From Doryteuthis pealeii (Eukaryota > Mollusca > Cephalopoda > Myopsida > Loliginidae): a DNA stretch of 64,000 bases. Each line of letters opens with the position of its first letter. Position 1 is the stretch's first letter. Below are positions 42,086-53,899 of this stretch, piece by piece. The notes under the pieces were generated by a model that saw only the letters and a list, made by a program, of their open reading frames with translations, searched no databases and had not been told where the DNA came from. Both the position numbers and the translations under genes were made by a program. The DNA lies in assembly GCA_023376005.1 (NCBI GenBank), contig CM042143.1:87555008-87619007 (forward strand). The letters are read 5' to 3'.

Positions 42086-42651
42086 TATCTTTCATTTTGT
42101 GGACTGTCGCCTCGCATTTAATAATTCTATTGAATCCTTCATCTAAGCCTCAAACAATATCCCTTTTCACACACACATAGGCGCGTATCCTTCATTATCA
42201 TCAGTCTTTTAAAAGCAACTCAGACTCAATTATTATTGAAAGATAAAGGAGCCAACAACATTCTCGTCGACGTCACTCGGTCTTAACCGCCATAACACTA
42301 TTACATGTGTACATTAGAACATTGATCTTCAGTTCATGCATTTTCTTTTGTGTTATTCTTGGCGGGAATGACAGCTGTGACGAATAGAAAATGGAGTCGG
42401 TGAATCGCCCCGGAGATTTCTCCATTAACATTAATTTTCACCGGCTGTTGTCTCTTTTCTTCTTCACTCGATTCTATTTTCTATGCCAGTTACAAGATTG
42501 CAGTAGTCAATATTTGAACATCTTTAACCCTTTGGGTGTGATCAACATCAGATGGCAATGACAACAAACATGGATTCTTTTTTTTTCTTTTTAAAGTTAA
42601 GCGACCTGGTATAATTATTTACTTCATATCATTATCTTTTAAATAAAGAAA
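42086..42651. other. Duplicated unique DNA, no gene
   Basis: Same as 52700-53282. No coding motif found. Confidence 0.5.

Positions 42652-42711
<60 letters not shown>
42652..42711. repeat. (CA)n microsatellite
   Basis: Pure CA run directly before the SINE-B head. Confidence 0.95.
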
Positions 42712-42712
<1 letters not shown>

Positions 42713-43256
42713 CTCAAGTGGTAGAGCGTTCGGCAAGGGATCACAAGGTTCCTGGTTCGATACCGGCCCTCGCCAATATATATTTACCAACCCTCGCGTA
42801 TATATATTTACCAACCCTTCCGCACGGGCAAGATGTGACACAAGGTCAATTTATTAAGCGGAGTTCAACAGGTTTGAATTCAGAGTTTTCCTTCTCCTAG
42901 ACCGGTTGCCTAACCAAGGTTAAAGAGCCCAATCTGCCCTACTATTTATCCATAGCTAGAGGGAGAGCAAGATTCATACCTTTCCCAAGTGTATTAGCGC
43001 TAAGTGAAATGCAATTACCACGTCCATGATTTGAAGTCGGGGCGACGAGTCCATTTCTGATTACTTTAACCATTACACCACGCGCTTCCAACTTAGAGTA
43101 TAAGTAATACAGGAATCGGTGTGGTATAGTGAGAGGCTGATGGTTGGTGTGGGGCTCCACCTCAGACGCTGAAATAATCTCATTAGTCTAGCGCTAGTGA
43201 AAAGGGGATAGACTCCCTCGCTGATACCGACATTAGGCCACCCCGACGACTTTACT
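42712..43256 (+). mobile_element. SINE-B interrupted by SINE-A
   Basis: The SINE-B head (AGCTCAAGTGGTAGAGCGTT, B box GGTTCGATACCGG) is at 42712-42777. Its body resumes at 43089 (AACTTAGAGTATAAGTAATA) and ends CGACGACTTTA near 43256. The interruption is a minus-strand SINE-A. CCAA occurs at both sides of the break. Confidence 0.8.
42778..43088 (-). mobile_element. SINE-A nested in SINE-B
   Basis: Minus-strand head GGAAGCGCGTGGTGTAATGG at the right. The 3' end GGAAGGGTTGGTAAATATAT is followed by a second CGAGGGTTGGTAAATATAT, so the 3' end is duplicated. Confidence 0.8.
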
Positions 43257-43480
43257 ATATATCAAGGTATTAATTTTCCGTAACTATAGTTTCATGCGTG
43301 TCATGCAATCTTTAGACGGTTAAATATTGAAAAAGTTCAGCGTTTATATAAAATGAATCGTGCTCACGCAATGGAATGTTGTTATGTAAGACTTATACTA
43401 AAAACAATAACATGTTTAGGTCTTAATGCACGCGTTGTACAGATGTAAAAAATGAATTGATAGAGGGGTAAAATATGGAA

Positions 43481-43690
43481 TTAATTTGGGTCAGGTGGTA
43501 AATGACATAAGATAGATTTGTTTAAATGTCTACATTTTGAAACTAGTTCACTTCTTTTGTTCAGTAAATTCACATTCATATTTTGGAGAATACACAATTT
43601 TTCTTCGATGCATAGTCTACAGTTGTATTGACCACCTGAAGATTGCATAATACGCATGAAACTATAGTTATGGAAAATTAATACCATAAT
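43481..43690 (-). pseudogene. Penelope-like C-terminal (GIY-YIG region) relic
   Basis: The encoded peptide has YNCRLCIEEKLCIL and LLNKRSELVSKCRHLNKSIL, the cysteine/histidine motif and NKRSEL-CRH block that I recognise from the end of GIY-YIG-bearing retroelement proteins. About 68 residues remain, an N- and C-terminally truncated fragment. Identical in both duplication copies. Recognition is from family memory, not a search. Confidence 0.6.
43632..43673 (+). ncRNA. Hammerhead candidate in Penelope-like end (copy 1)
   Basis: Core CTGAAGA 43636-43642; stem II TGC/GCA around ATAATAC with a T-T mismatch next to the core; GAA; palindromic stem III ACTATAGT; cleavage base T; stem I CCA/TGG after one mismatch. 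Weak stems, so activity is doubtful. Confidence 0.4.
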
Positions 43691-43755
43691 ATTTTATTTG
43701 AGATTTTTAAATCTGCTCTGCTACTTTATATGCTAAAACTTTTCATATTTATCCT

Positions 43756-43761
<6 letters not shown>

Positions 43762-43825
<64 letters not shown>

Positions 43826-44127
43826 GTAGATAAGATAGTAGATAGATAAGTAGATAAGTAGATAAGTAGATAGATAGATAGTAGATAAGTAGATAAGTAG
43901 ATAGATAGATAATAGATAAGTAGATAGATAGATANGATAGATAAGTAGAGTAAGTAGATAAGTAAGATAGATAGTATAATAAAGTAGATAGATAGATAGA
44001 TAGTAGATAGATAGATAAGTAGATAGATAGATATAGTTAGATAAGTAGATAGATAGATAAGTAGATAAGATAGATAGATAGATAGATGTAAGTAGATAAG
44101 TAGATAGATAGATATAGTAATGATAGT

Positions 44128-44166
<39 letters not shown>

Positions 44167-44190
44167 GTAGATAGTAGATAGATAGAGATA
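43762..44190. repeat. (TA)n plus (TAGA)n array containing an 'n'
   Basis: A TA run to about 43808, then TAGA with frequent TAAG interruptions. One ambiguous base at about 43935. Length and pattern differ from the twin array at 54.4 kb. Confidence 0.95.
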
Positions 44191-44419
44191 TAAACTCTCG
44201 ACTTTATAGTTTTGTAATTACAAACTTTGCCTAGAGAAAAAAATATAGAAAAAGAAAGAAAAGACCAAATCATATCCACCCCTGAAAAAAAATCAGATAG
44301 TATATAAAAATAGCCAAAAGAAATTATAATGTGAGAGTTGCAAAAGTTAAATATACTAAAGTGCTCAATACAAAAAGGAGAGCTAATAAATAATAGAGTA
44401 AGCCTAGTGAGTCAGGATA

Positions 44420-44457
44420 TCGACCTAGATTTCTCTTAACGGATTCATCAGGATAAT
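44420..44457 (-). ncRNA. Hammerhead HH5, copy 1 (noisy)
   Basis: Twin of 54961-54997 with an extra base after CTGATGA and ATCTAGGT instead of the palindromic ACCTAGGT. Confidence 0.35.
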
Positions 44458-44496
44458 TCTAACTGTCAGGGTTTGGTGCAAATTCATTTCATTTCA

Positions 44497-44573
44497 AAAA
44501 ATTCGTCATAAGTGCATACGCAATTAGCATTTTATGCTAATTTTGTATGCATTGTGACGAATTTTTTGTGGTG
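44497..44573. repeat. 73-bp hairpin
   Basis: AAAAAATTCGTCATAAGTGC-ATACGCAATTAGCA pairs with TGCTAATTTTGTATGCA-TTGTGACGAATTTTT around a TTTA centre. Confidence 0.75.
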
Positions 44574-44589
44574 GTGTTTTCTAGTAGAG

Positions 44590-45140
44590 TCTTAATAGTT
44601 TCCATTTTACGCCCTGTCGGCTGGGGCAGTAGAATATCACGACTGCACCTCTGCAGAGGGATAAAAACCAACCCGATGGAACCACCAGTTGGCGTGGGGT
44701 GGAGAGCCATTATCTTTAAGAACTGAGTCCTGGTGTTTGAGCACTCCATGACGGACATTTCACGTAGACCTTACGATCAATTGACTGATCACGTTAAACC
44801 ATAGTACCTATATTATTGTCCCAATCCTATTGCCCTTTATGGCAACCTCCAACCCCTTCTATATTATTGTGCTAGAAGGCTGTGGCTGAGCGTCTTAGTG
44901 TCCTGGGTATGACATTAAACTGCATCTAGTGGTGAAGTTCCAATTCTGGAACTCTGGGAATGTGGAGTACTTCTTTATCGCCATGACTCTTCAGGCTCAC
45001 CCCTGACAAGAGGGAGTGCCTGTTTCGGGTTCCATGTTGGGTTAATAGATTTACAAAAGGAATATTAAGGATGTTGTTTAAAAAATTCAGTTTGAAAAAA
45101 ATTGAATACCCACTAAGAATTGAACAAAAAATATATTCGA
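44590..45140 (-). mobile_element. Family E copy (noisy twin)
   Basis: CGCCCTGTCGGCTGGGGCAG to ATATTCGACATAAATAAGC, matching 55140-55705 with many small indels. Confidence 0.7.
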
Positions 45141-45319
45141 CATAAATAAGCACGATCAAAAGTTGTTATATAGATTGACGAATACCTTGTTTGCTCGAGC
45201 GGTCGAAGAGTGTATCGATCCAGAGTTTGTCATAAACAATAATAACATTAATAGTATGCGGTATATTCAAAAATAGGATAATAACACTGCACGGAAATTC
45301 TTTTTTTTTTTAAGCTTCT

Positions 45320-45545
45320 TTGTAAAATGTTATACTTTTTACATATTGAATTATTTAGTAATAGCTCTTAAGTAAACATATCTAATGCTTTAATAATTAT
45401 ATATTTTGGTATATCCACAGGTCCTGCCAAGTAAAGATTATTATACCTTTTTAATATTGGAGTAGTTTGCAATAGCTCTAAGTAAACAAACGTTGTAAAA
45501 TTAAATTTTCATACTGTTGTTATATTCATGGTCTGCAGTATTATC
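45320..45545 (+). mobile_element. Two tandem Hel2 3' ends (noisy twin)
   Basis: ACTTTTTACATATTGAATTA...CCACAGGTCCTGC and a second copy ending GGTCTGCAG; see 55877-56095. Confidence 0.45.
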
Positions 45546-46334
45546 AACAAATAAGGTAACAACACTGCAACGGAACCTTCTTTTTTTGAAGCTGTAAAAT
45601 TAGTATTTATCTGCTATTATTCAGACTATTGTTCCTCATCTTCATTGTATCTGTACAACGTTTCAGTCGACGTACCTCCGGTCTTCAGGTATTTTCTGTC
45701 GGATCGGGAACTTCTTGTCGTAATCGGGAGCCATCACAGAACTTTGAACCTAAACACTTTATTCAGTCCACGGGGGTATCCTGTCTCATTCGCTTAGCCA
45801 TAGCTGGGATACAGGTGTAAGCTGTGTAATTATTATTCTAATGTACTGCTGCCACCTGACCAGCATTGAACCTGCAGCCTAGAGATAGCTGTTCACTTGG
45901 AACTGTCTTAACCTAACTCCTTTATCCACTAGGTTATGAGTCCAATTTGTAAAATGTTGGAGGTTTTAGTTTATTTGCTTCTTTTGTTTTGTGTGTGCTT
46001 AATGTGCATACCAGCTCCACCTACGCTCTGCCTCGTTCTGTTTTAATGAAACGTTGTCCTTGATTTTTTATTAGTGGAGAGGCAATTGGTCCTTTTGAAA
46101 ATATGTATTAGGTTGGTCGAGAGAGGACAACATTGGAAAATGACATATTTTTAGCCAAAGAATATGAATACTATCAACAACACATCAGCCTCGAAGGAAA
46201 AACAACAGGAGAAAATATTCTTTAAAAGCAAACAATTATTAATTTGTCAAGAACAGGCAATGGATAAAGTGCACGTTAGATTCAATTAAGGGGTTACTCC
46301 TACAATTAATGAAATTATACATTCCATATAGAAA
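45546..46334. other. No gene; CTGAAGA/GAAAC repeat
   Basis: Contains the minus-strand CTGAAGACC...GAAACGTTGTAC repeat at about 45650-45690 and otherwise unrecognised DNA; twin of 56096-56926. Confidence 0.45.
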
Positions 46335-46442
46335 ACGTTGGGGGAGAGAGAGATGGGGGAAAAGGAGACGAGAGAGAGAGAAGAGAGAGAGATGAGAGAA
46401 GAGAAGAGAGAGAGAGAGAGGGAGTGAAAGGAGAGAGAGAGA
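46335..46442. repeat. (GA)n-rich microsatellite
   Basis: Interrupted GA array; more broken than its twin at 56.93 kb. Confidence 0.9.
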
Positions 46443-46504
46443 GTCTGTCATTTATACTAACAAAATATGAACTTTACATAGAACACACGCACTATTATAT
46501 TATA

Positions 46505-47127
46505 TAGCAAAATATGCCCCCTCGGGTGCAAGTATTTAAATTTAATATAAAATATGTTAAATTAGAAAGGCTAACGTGAAACGAAAAGAATTCAGATAAA
46601 ATATTTTGGAAAGAGGGGGTTTGGATTGAAAAAATAGAAAATTGAAAACTACTCTTCCATCATTGCACTTACCGCTTTTCATTAGTAAATTTTCCTAATT
46701 TAACATTAGTTAAAATAGAAGTAAAGAATAAATATTACAGTTATTTTCTCTTGTGTTAATGGACTTCTGTAAGATTTATCCCCAAGATTTTTGCTCATGA
46801 TTTCAATAAGATAGAAACCAAACAATTTAGATAAATCAATACTAGCATAATTATATTAAAATAAATTTTAAAGTTCATATGTAATTATCCTTATCCCATT
46901 TCCGCTACTGTAAACCGCGTATTTGTTGATATATATACAATTGCATGTATTTGTATGTAGGATATGTCAACAGCCCTTAATGAGTAAAACAATTATTATT
47001 AATAATTGAGGTTTAATAAAGAAATAAAACTATGGAGAATTGACCGCTAAATAAACAAAGGAATTGGGATTGAATAGTAATATAGTTTCGGTTACAGAAT
47101 AAAACCCACAATCTCCATTTACTAAGA
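46505..47127 (-). mobile_element. Hel1 element (noisy twin)
   Basis: Both ends recognisable (TAGCAAAATATGCCCCCTCG; ATCTCCATTTACTAAGATA) but with indels relative to 57079-57711. Confidence 0.7.
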
Positions 47128-47854
47128 TATATATTATAATATATATATATATACATTTTTTCACAAAAACTAACCGTATATTAATTGGTATATATATTTG
47201 TCATTAATTGTTCTTATTTCGTAGTTTATTGGCCAATACATACAACCTATTACCAACTTCTTATATATAAATATATACTAATATATTATATATATATATA
47301 TAATCAATAGCAACCTACTTGGTATTGCCACGGATTAAAAGGTATAAAAATGAATCTCTATATACAATACATAAGATTTTTAGTATTGTATAGAGTATTT
47401 AGAAATTAGATCACACAGTTATAGTTATATATAATGAAACATTCAAGACTTCCGGTAATCATGAAAGGAAGAGGAGTTTCTAATATTATCCCACCCTCTC
47501 ACTGAACGTGTTTCTTCTTTTCTCACCTACATTATTAAGATATCTAGGGTTCCAATATATCAATTCTGTAATTGATGTTCCACTTAAACAGTCTGTTCCT
47601 GATATTAGTTAAAAATCTGTAAAGTTTCATGATGGTCGAATCACTGGTGTAAGGTGCCAATGGTTATACAATACAATTTCTTTTTTACTATGGGACGAGA
47701 AACAAAGAACTGCAAAAGAAAAGGAGAAATAGTGTTTTCGCAGAGAGCTGAAAAAAGCTTAGATAATAAATCTTGCAATGCGTCTAGGTAACGGGAAAGG
47801 ATGCATAGGAAGAGGAAGAAACGATACTATCAACAGTTAGGGTTAGTTCAGGTG
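47128..47854. other. No gene; twin of 57712-58457
   Basis: TA patches, otherwise no motif. Confidence 0.45.
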
Positions 47855-48080
47855 CATGGTGTATGGTTAGACGTCCTATGAAATTGACTCGTCAACCAGG
47901 AGTTTCAGTATCTGGACGAAGTATACTTACATAGTGTTAATCATTGGGAAAGTATAGAATCAATTACGGTCCCTCCAAGCTATGGTAATAGAAGGGCAGA
48001 CTGTTTTTAACCTGTTAGTTAAAACCAGTCTGGAAGGAAAATGAATAAACCTGTTAAATCCACTTGGGAGGTCACTAACT
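47855..48080 (+). mobile_element. SINE-A, 3' truncated (noisy twin)
   Basis: GGTGCATGGTGTATGGTTAG head and ACCAGTCTGGAAGGAAAATG; deletions relative to 58458-58690. Confidence 0.65.
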
Positions 48081-48489
48081 AGAATAGGGTCAGTCAATAA
48101 TTGTGATCAATTAAAAACCCACCAAAAAAAAAACCCAAACAACAAAACAATCACCCCCCCCAAAAGAAAAAAAACCTAAGAAACAGACCACAGTCGGTTT
48201 AAAATCAAGCATGAATAGTTCTTGGTTTATGACGTGATTTTTTTTTCCTGAGCTTAATATCAATAATTTCAGGTGTAATAGTAGCCCGATTGTTTGCTTA
48301 GGGGTACAAGGTTATGAAAATTTTTTTTTGTTGTTGTTTTTTTATTCTAGACTTCAAAACTAAGTGCAGTCTGACTATTTCTGCTGTGCCACGATGCCCT
48401 AGAAGATAATGACTGGAATAAGGGTAATTCTGAATTTAACATTGAAGGCCAGAACAATTAGCAACATATGATTTATGCAAAAAATAAAG

Positions 48490-49115
48490 AATTAGTTGGT
48501 TTGGCTGGGGTTTTAACGGCATGTCAACCCTTTAGATTATTTTCATGCGAAGACGTTTTGTTTTATATCATAGGTAGTCAATTTTCTAAAATTATTTTTA
48601 ATTTAAAATCATTTTTTCTATCCAAACCCATCGTCGTCGTGGGGTGGCCTTAAGTGTAACAGCTAGACAGCAGGGAGTCTATCCCTTTTTCTAGCGAAGA
48701 CCAAGGAGATGTTTTAGCGTCTTGAGACGGAACGCACTACCATAGCTCTTACTTTACGCACATTATCCCTGGTGCACTCATACGCGAGTTGGGAGGGCCG
48801 GTATCGAACCGGAAACCTGTGATCCTTGCGAACGCCTCAACCGGCCTTAAATGGGATCCTAAAGGGTATGCCCTCGGCTCAGAGTGGATCTTGGAGTAAT
48901 GGGTCTAAAGGGATACTCAACATTCCCACAGTTCAGAATTGGAGTTCAACACCAGATTAGAGTATTAACTGTCATACCCATGGGCTTCTAGCACATATAT
49001 CATGAAAAAAAGTTTGGGGTTCTGCCATAAAGGCACATAGGTTGGGCATATAGGTGCTAGGGTTGGACGTGATCGAGATGGCGATCTCTATTGACCTGAA
49101 CTATCTAATATTCGC
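48490..49115 (+). mobile_element. Family E with nested SINE-B (noisy twin)
   Basis: Family E 48490-48630 and 48860-49115, interrupted by a minus-strand SINE-B. Twin of 59112-59760. Confidence 0.65.
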
Positions 49116-49369
49116 GTGGAAAAGAACCACATTAGAATCAATCCAAATACTAACTTACCTGGTTACCTACGAATAGAATATATATTAATATATATTTTAA
49201 ATACTATGTAATTATATTATATATATATATTATATAATTTAATTAATGCTATATATATATATTATATTAATATATAGTATATAATATATATATAAAGATT
49301 TTTAAATTTTTGGCCTTTAAAGAAGGCAATTGGTTGGAGGTAAAGTATATTATTATTTATATTATTGCG

Positions 49370-49675
49370 AAGGCAGTTACAATGTGTATATCGTATAAAA
49401 TTCGATAATTAATGAAAATAATCATTGACAGCGAACTCAGCAAATATTCGCCCCCATACGTAGAACATCGTACAGCAGCTGTTTCAACTTTCATTACAGT
49501 CTCATCAGCGATGTATACTTAACTGGATGATCGCTGATGAGACTAATAAAGTGAAACAGCGCTTGTACGACTGTTCTAAGGTAGGGGGCGATATTTGCCG
49601 CAGTACGGCTCGCTTGTTTTATGATTATTTTCATTAATGTATCGAATTTTATACGTATACGCATTGTAATGCCTT
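49370..49675. repeat. Palindromic SINE-HHR dimer (noisy twin)
   Basis: Same inverted pair as 59940-60258. Indels break both hammerhead cores' stems here (for example GACTAATAAAGTG). Confidence 0.65.
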
Positions 49676-49769
49676 CAAGCCCAAAAATATAAATAATAAT
49701 TAAATAATATAAACTAATAATAATAATAATAATAATAACTAATAATTAAATTAATAATAATAATAATAT

Positions 49770-50035
49770 AGGGCCGGTTTGCTCAGTCGCGTCTTTAGAG
49801 TGTTCGGCCTATGGAATCACATGGTTTCTTGCGTTCGAACCGGCCCTCGCCAACTCAGCTATTGCAAGTAGCACCAGGGATCTGTGGATAAAGTAAGGAG
49901 CTGATTGGTAGGGTGTGGCGTTCCACCTACAGCATGCTAAAAAAAACTCTCTTGTACTAGCGCTTAGTTGAAAGAGGATAGACTTTCCCTCGCTTCTGGC
50001 TAATACCGACATTAGCCATCCGACGACTTTACTTT
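49770..50035 (+). mobile_element. SINE-B (noisy twin)
   Basis: GGGCCGGTTTGCTCAGTCGC head; preceded by an (AAT)n array (49685-49768). Twin of 60332-60585. Confidence 0.7.
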
Positions 50036-50064
50036 ACATATATATATATATATATATATAATAA

Positions 50065-50745
50065 CTAGCAAATATATGCACCCTCCGGCGTCTGCAAGTA
50101 TTTAAGTTTTTAATGTTAATGAAATTCGTATTTAAATTAGAAAGTCTAATTAAGAAGCTAGATAAAAGATTTGAAAACAGAAGTGGGGGTATAATAGAAA
50201 GATAGAAATGAAACTTACTCTTTCCCATTCACTCCCGTCTTTCATTTGCTGAATTTTACTTATCTAACTATTTAGTTAAATCAGGAAAATAAAAAGCAAC
50301 AAAAATTACACTTATTTTTCTCATGGTTAATGGGATTTCATTTAAGTTCCATTGAAAAGAGATTTTGTGCCTTATATCAATCTACAAATAAACCAAACAG
50401 TAGAAATCAATCAATACTACAGCACAATATTTAATAAAATCACATTTCTGTCAATATCAATATTACAAATTAGTTTTTCACATTCAACACCTTGCAAAAC
50501 CGACTATTTTGAATTGCTACTATCATAAATACAATTGCCCATGTCCTATTGTTATGTTTGGATATGGACAACATAACTCAATAAACACAAGGTGAACCCA
50601 GTCAATTTTATTAATAATTGAGGTTTGAATAAAAATAAAATCATGGAGAATGTGATGTAAATAACTTATGTTAATTGTGACTCGATTAAGTAATATAGTT
50701 TCCGGTTCACAGACAGAAAAAACACCACAATCTCATATAATAAGA
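50065..50745 (-). mobile_element. Hel1 element (noisy twin)
   Basis: CTAGCAAATATATGCACCCT end and TCATATAATAAGATATAT end; extra bases throughout. Twin of 60620-61237. Confidence 0.7.
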
Positions 50746-51116
50746 TATATTTCTGTGCGTTAAGAGCCATATCAAACAATTTCTCATCTACTTGAAAGAA
50801 AAGCAACCTAACCTGCTATAATCAATCACTAAATGTTGGTAACGTTCTATTTGGTTAATATTGCCACCGTCCCGATACAACAAAGGCTTCACTTCTGAAA
50901 AGATTAACGACCTCGGCTGGGGAAAAGAATTCTACACGCTTTTTCATTCCACAGATTCTTGAGTACCATCTACTTTTCAGTTTACAGAACTCGGTGGCGT
51001 TAGGTTTACTTAGCGGTGCAGTCGAAGTTTGCCTATATGTTAGCAGTCTTACTTGCTTTATTCTCTTAGTCACAATAAAAAAAGGAACTTGAACGTAAGC
51101 AATTGAAGTACATCAT

Positions 51117-51725
51117 TCATTTTCATCATCATCATCATATGTCACGCTTTCAGCGCGGATATATCCATTGACAATCTCTCTCCATCCGTCCCTTATCGAA
51201 CTCATCATTCTCGGAGGTCCTCTATTTGCCAGCATCCTACATCCGCACAGAGGCTGATCAATGTACTTTTTGCTGGTCGGCCCATGCTGGCTTGTCCATG
51301 TGCTAGGCTTCCACTGGAGGACGTCGCTTATGAGTTCGTCCTTGCTTCTCCAGCAGTGTCCCGCGTGTCTTGCCCGTCTCACTCGCGATGCGTTTGGGTT
51401 GATAGTGGTAGGTGGCCGTACAGCTGCTTTCTGGTTTAGCGGCTGCGTTTCCACCGTCATTGTTTCATGATAATCCGCAGCATTCTGTGACAGCCTCCCA
51501 ATCGTAGTTTATTCTCTAGTCCGCTTAGTTAGGGGATCCATGGTGGTGCAGCCATACAGCCCAGTACTGACACGACAACGCGAAATTTAGTTATACTTAT
51601 GGCAGTAACATCTCCTCCACAGAAACAACGACGTTAATGCACGCATAGGAAAAGCATTGCCGGCCGCTATAAATAAATTATCGATTCATAATGGAGGTCA
51701 CAATTCTCACAGACGAAGTTAAAGA
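51117..51725 (-). pseudogene. LINE C-terminus with 5' inversion (noisy twin)
   Basis: Minus-strand part 51117-51580, then plus-strand part 51581-51725. Twin of 61572-62140; more frameshifts. Confidence 0.65.
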
Positions 51726-51930
51726 GACAGTTGAAGTGCACCAAGACAGACATATTTCTGTTGTTCTTTCAAACTGTTCAAATAACTATATTGTATGTGT
51801 TGCCGTGTGTTATATATTAATTTATAGTAATTAATAATACACGTATGTGCTTGATATATATATATATATATATATACATATATATATAATAATATATTAT
51901 ATACATACATACATACCACAGACATACACA

Positions 51931-52560
51931 CACAGGGTATTTCGGGAGAAATTTGATAGTTTCATAAGGAAAAGTGCTTGCGTAACTTACAAATTTAAGT
52001 GGATTTGCTAACGAAATTCAACAGGCACGGAAAATTACACTACTGTCAACAGTTTCACTCAAAAATAACCACCCATTCAGCGTCGAGATAACAACCTCAA
52101 TCCTGCTCCGGAAACTTGAATCAAGCTGATGCAGGGACCGAATTCCTGCTGCCCCATACATATGGCCTTCATTTGGCTACCTTGTATCCAGGGGCTTGGA
52201 CTACAGTCTTTAGCAACTCCATGTAGGCATCTAATTAAAGCCTGGTTACTCTCTCTAAAAAAAATGCGAGGACATTCTGCTGTACGAACGCCACAGATCA
52301 TTATGTTGTTTTCTTCTAGCCACAGCCGTTGGAGTCTCCGTTGCAATGTCTCCAGTTCATAGCCTGATTGTTTTTACAGTGTTCAGGGAGCATTGCAGCA
52401 GTAACGATAATCTTATTTTTGATAGCCACGCGTGGCAGATCACATGATACAAGTTTATTCTCTTCCATGGATTCATGTGGCGTTCCAGTGTCACCCATTC
52501 TATCTGTCATCACGTATATGAATGAAGGAAGGCGTCCAAGCTTTTAAATACCGCCGCTAG
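51931..52560 (-). mobile_element. Mariner element missing its right end
   Basis: Left terminal repeat ACAGGGTATTTCGGGAG and the transposase relic to MTDRMGDTGTPHES. The copy stops at AAGCTTTTAAAT plus ~11 bases, where the junction to the second 10.5-kb copy begins. Confidence 0.7.
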
Positions 52561-52580
52561 TTAATAATATAATGATGTAA

Positions 52581-53282
52581 CAACCTTTAATCTCCTAAAA
52601 CCCGTAGCCCAATTCGCAAATGTTAATTCATAGACTGTAGTTAGCTGTCATTGGGTATCACCAAAAAACTTTCCGTTTTAATTTTCCGACCTAAATCCTA
52701 AGTCAGCCAGCTATCTTTCATTTTGCGGACTGTCGCCTCGCATTTAATAATTCTATTGAATCCTTCATCTAAGCCTCAACAATATCCCTTTTCACACACA
52801 CACATAGGCGCGTATCCTTCATTATCATCAGTCTTTTAAAAGCAACTCAGACTCAATTATTATTGAAAGATAAAGGAGCCAACAACATTCTCGTCGACGT
52901 CACTCGGTCTTAACCGCCATAACACTATTACATGTGTACATTAGAACATTGATCTTCAGTTCATGCATTTTCTTTTGTGTTATTCTTGGCGGGAATGACA
53001 GCTGTGACGAATAGAAAATGGAGTCGGTGAATCGCCCCGGAGATTTCTCCATTAACATTAATTTTCACCGGCTGTTGTCTCTTTTCTTCTTCACTCGATT
53101 CTATTTTCTATGCCAGTTACAAGATTGCAGTAGTCAATATTTTGAACATCTTTAACCCTTTGGGTGTGATCAACATCAGATGGCAATGACAACAAACATG
53201 GATTCTTTTTTTTTTTCTTTTTAAAGTTAAGCGACCTGGTATAATTATTTACTTCATATCATTATCTTTTAAAATAAAGAAA
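52581..53282. other. Truncated foldback arm and unique DNA, no gene
   Basis: Only the right arm of the foldback element (to about 52710) is present. Confidence 0.6.

Positions 53283-53350
<68 letters not shown>
53283..53350. repeat. (CA)n microsatellite
   Basis: CA run with one CC break. Confidence 0.95.
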
Positions 53351-53893
53351 CTCAAGTGGTAGAGCGTTCGGCAAGGGATCACAAGGTTCCTGGTTCGATA
53401 CCGGCCTCGCCAATATATATTTACCAACCCTCGCGTATATATATTTACCAACCCTTCCGCACGGGCAAGATGTGACACAAGGTCAATTTATTAAGCGGAG
53501 TTCAACAGGTTTGAATTCAGAGTTTTCCTTCTCCTAGACCGGTTGCCTAACCAAGGTTAAAGAGCCCAATCTGCCCTACTATTTATCCATAGCTAGAGGG
53601 AGAGCAAGATTCATACCTTTCCCAAGTGTATTAGCGCTAAGTGAAATGCAATTACCACGTCCATGATTTGAAGTCGGGGCGACGAGTCCATTTCTGATTA
53701 CTTTAACCATTACACCACGCGCTTCCAACTTAGAGTATAAGTAATACAGGAATCGGTGTGGTTATAGTGAGAGGCTGATGGTTGGTGTGGGGGCTCCACT
53801 CAGACGCTGAAATAATCTCATTAGTCTAGCGCTAGTGAAAAGGGGATAGACTCCCTCGCTGATACCGACATTAGGCCACCCCGACGACTTTAC
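53351..53893 (+). mobile_element. SINE-B interrupted by SINE-A, copy 2
   Basis: SINE-B parts 53351-53411 and 53727-53893; minus-strand SINE-A 53412-53726. Confidence 0.8.
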
Positions 53894-53899
53894 TATATA

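Larger units (their letters stand above)
43262..43693 (-). mobile_element. Penelope-like element relic with inverted hammerhead ends
   Basis: Inverted terminal blocks GGTATTAATTTTCC-TAACTATAGTTTCATGCG (left) and CGCATGAAACTATAGTTA-GGAAAATTAATACC (right) flank a C-terminal coding relic on the minus strand. Each block carries a hammerhead-like motif reading outward: minus strand at 43319-43278 (stem I CCGT/ACGG, but core CTAAAGA), plus strand at 43632-43673 (core CTGAAGA, stem III ACT-AT-AGT). Penelope-like elements are known to carry hammerheads in their terminal repeats. Confidence 0.6.
41954..52560 (+). repeat. 10.6-kb direct duplication, copy 1
   Basis: From CAACCTTAATCTCCTAAAAC to a point inside a mariner element, matching 52581-62920 feature for feature (SINE-B/A nest, Penelope-like relic, TAGA array, family E, Hel2 ends, Hel1, SINE-A, palindromic dimer, SINE-B, Hel1, LINE, mariner). 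From about 44 kb onward this copy departs from family consensus by frequent 1-3-base indels; a single 'n' lies in the TAGA array near 43935. Confidence 0.9.
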
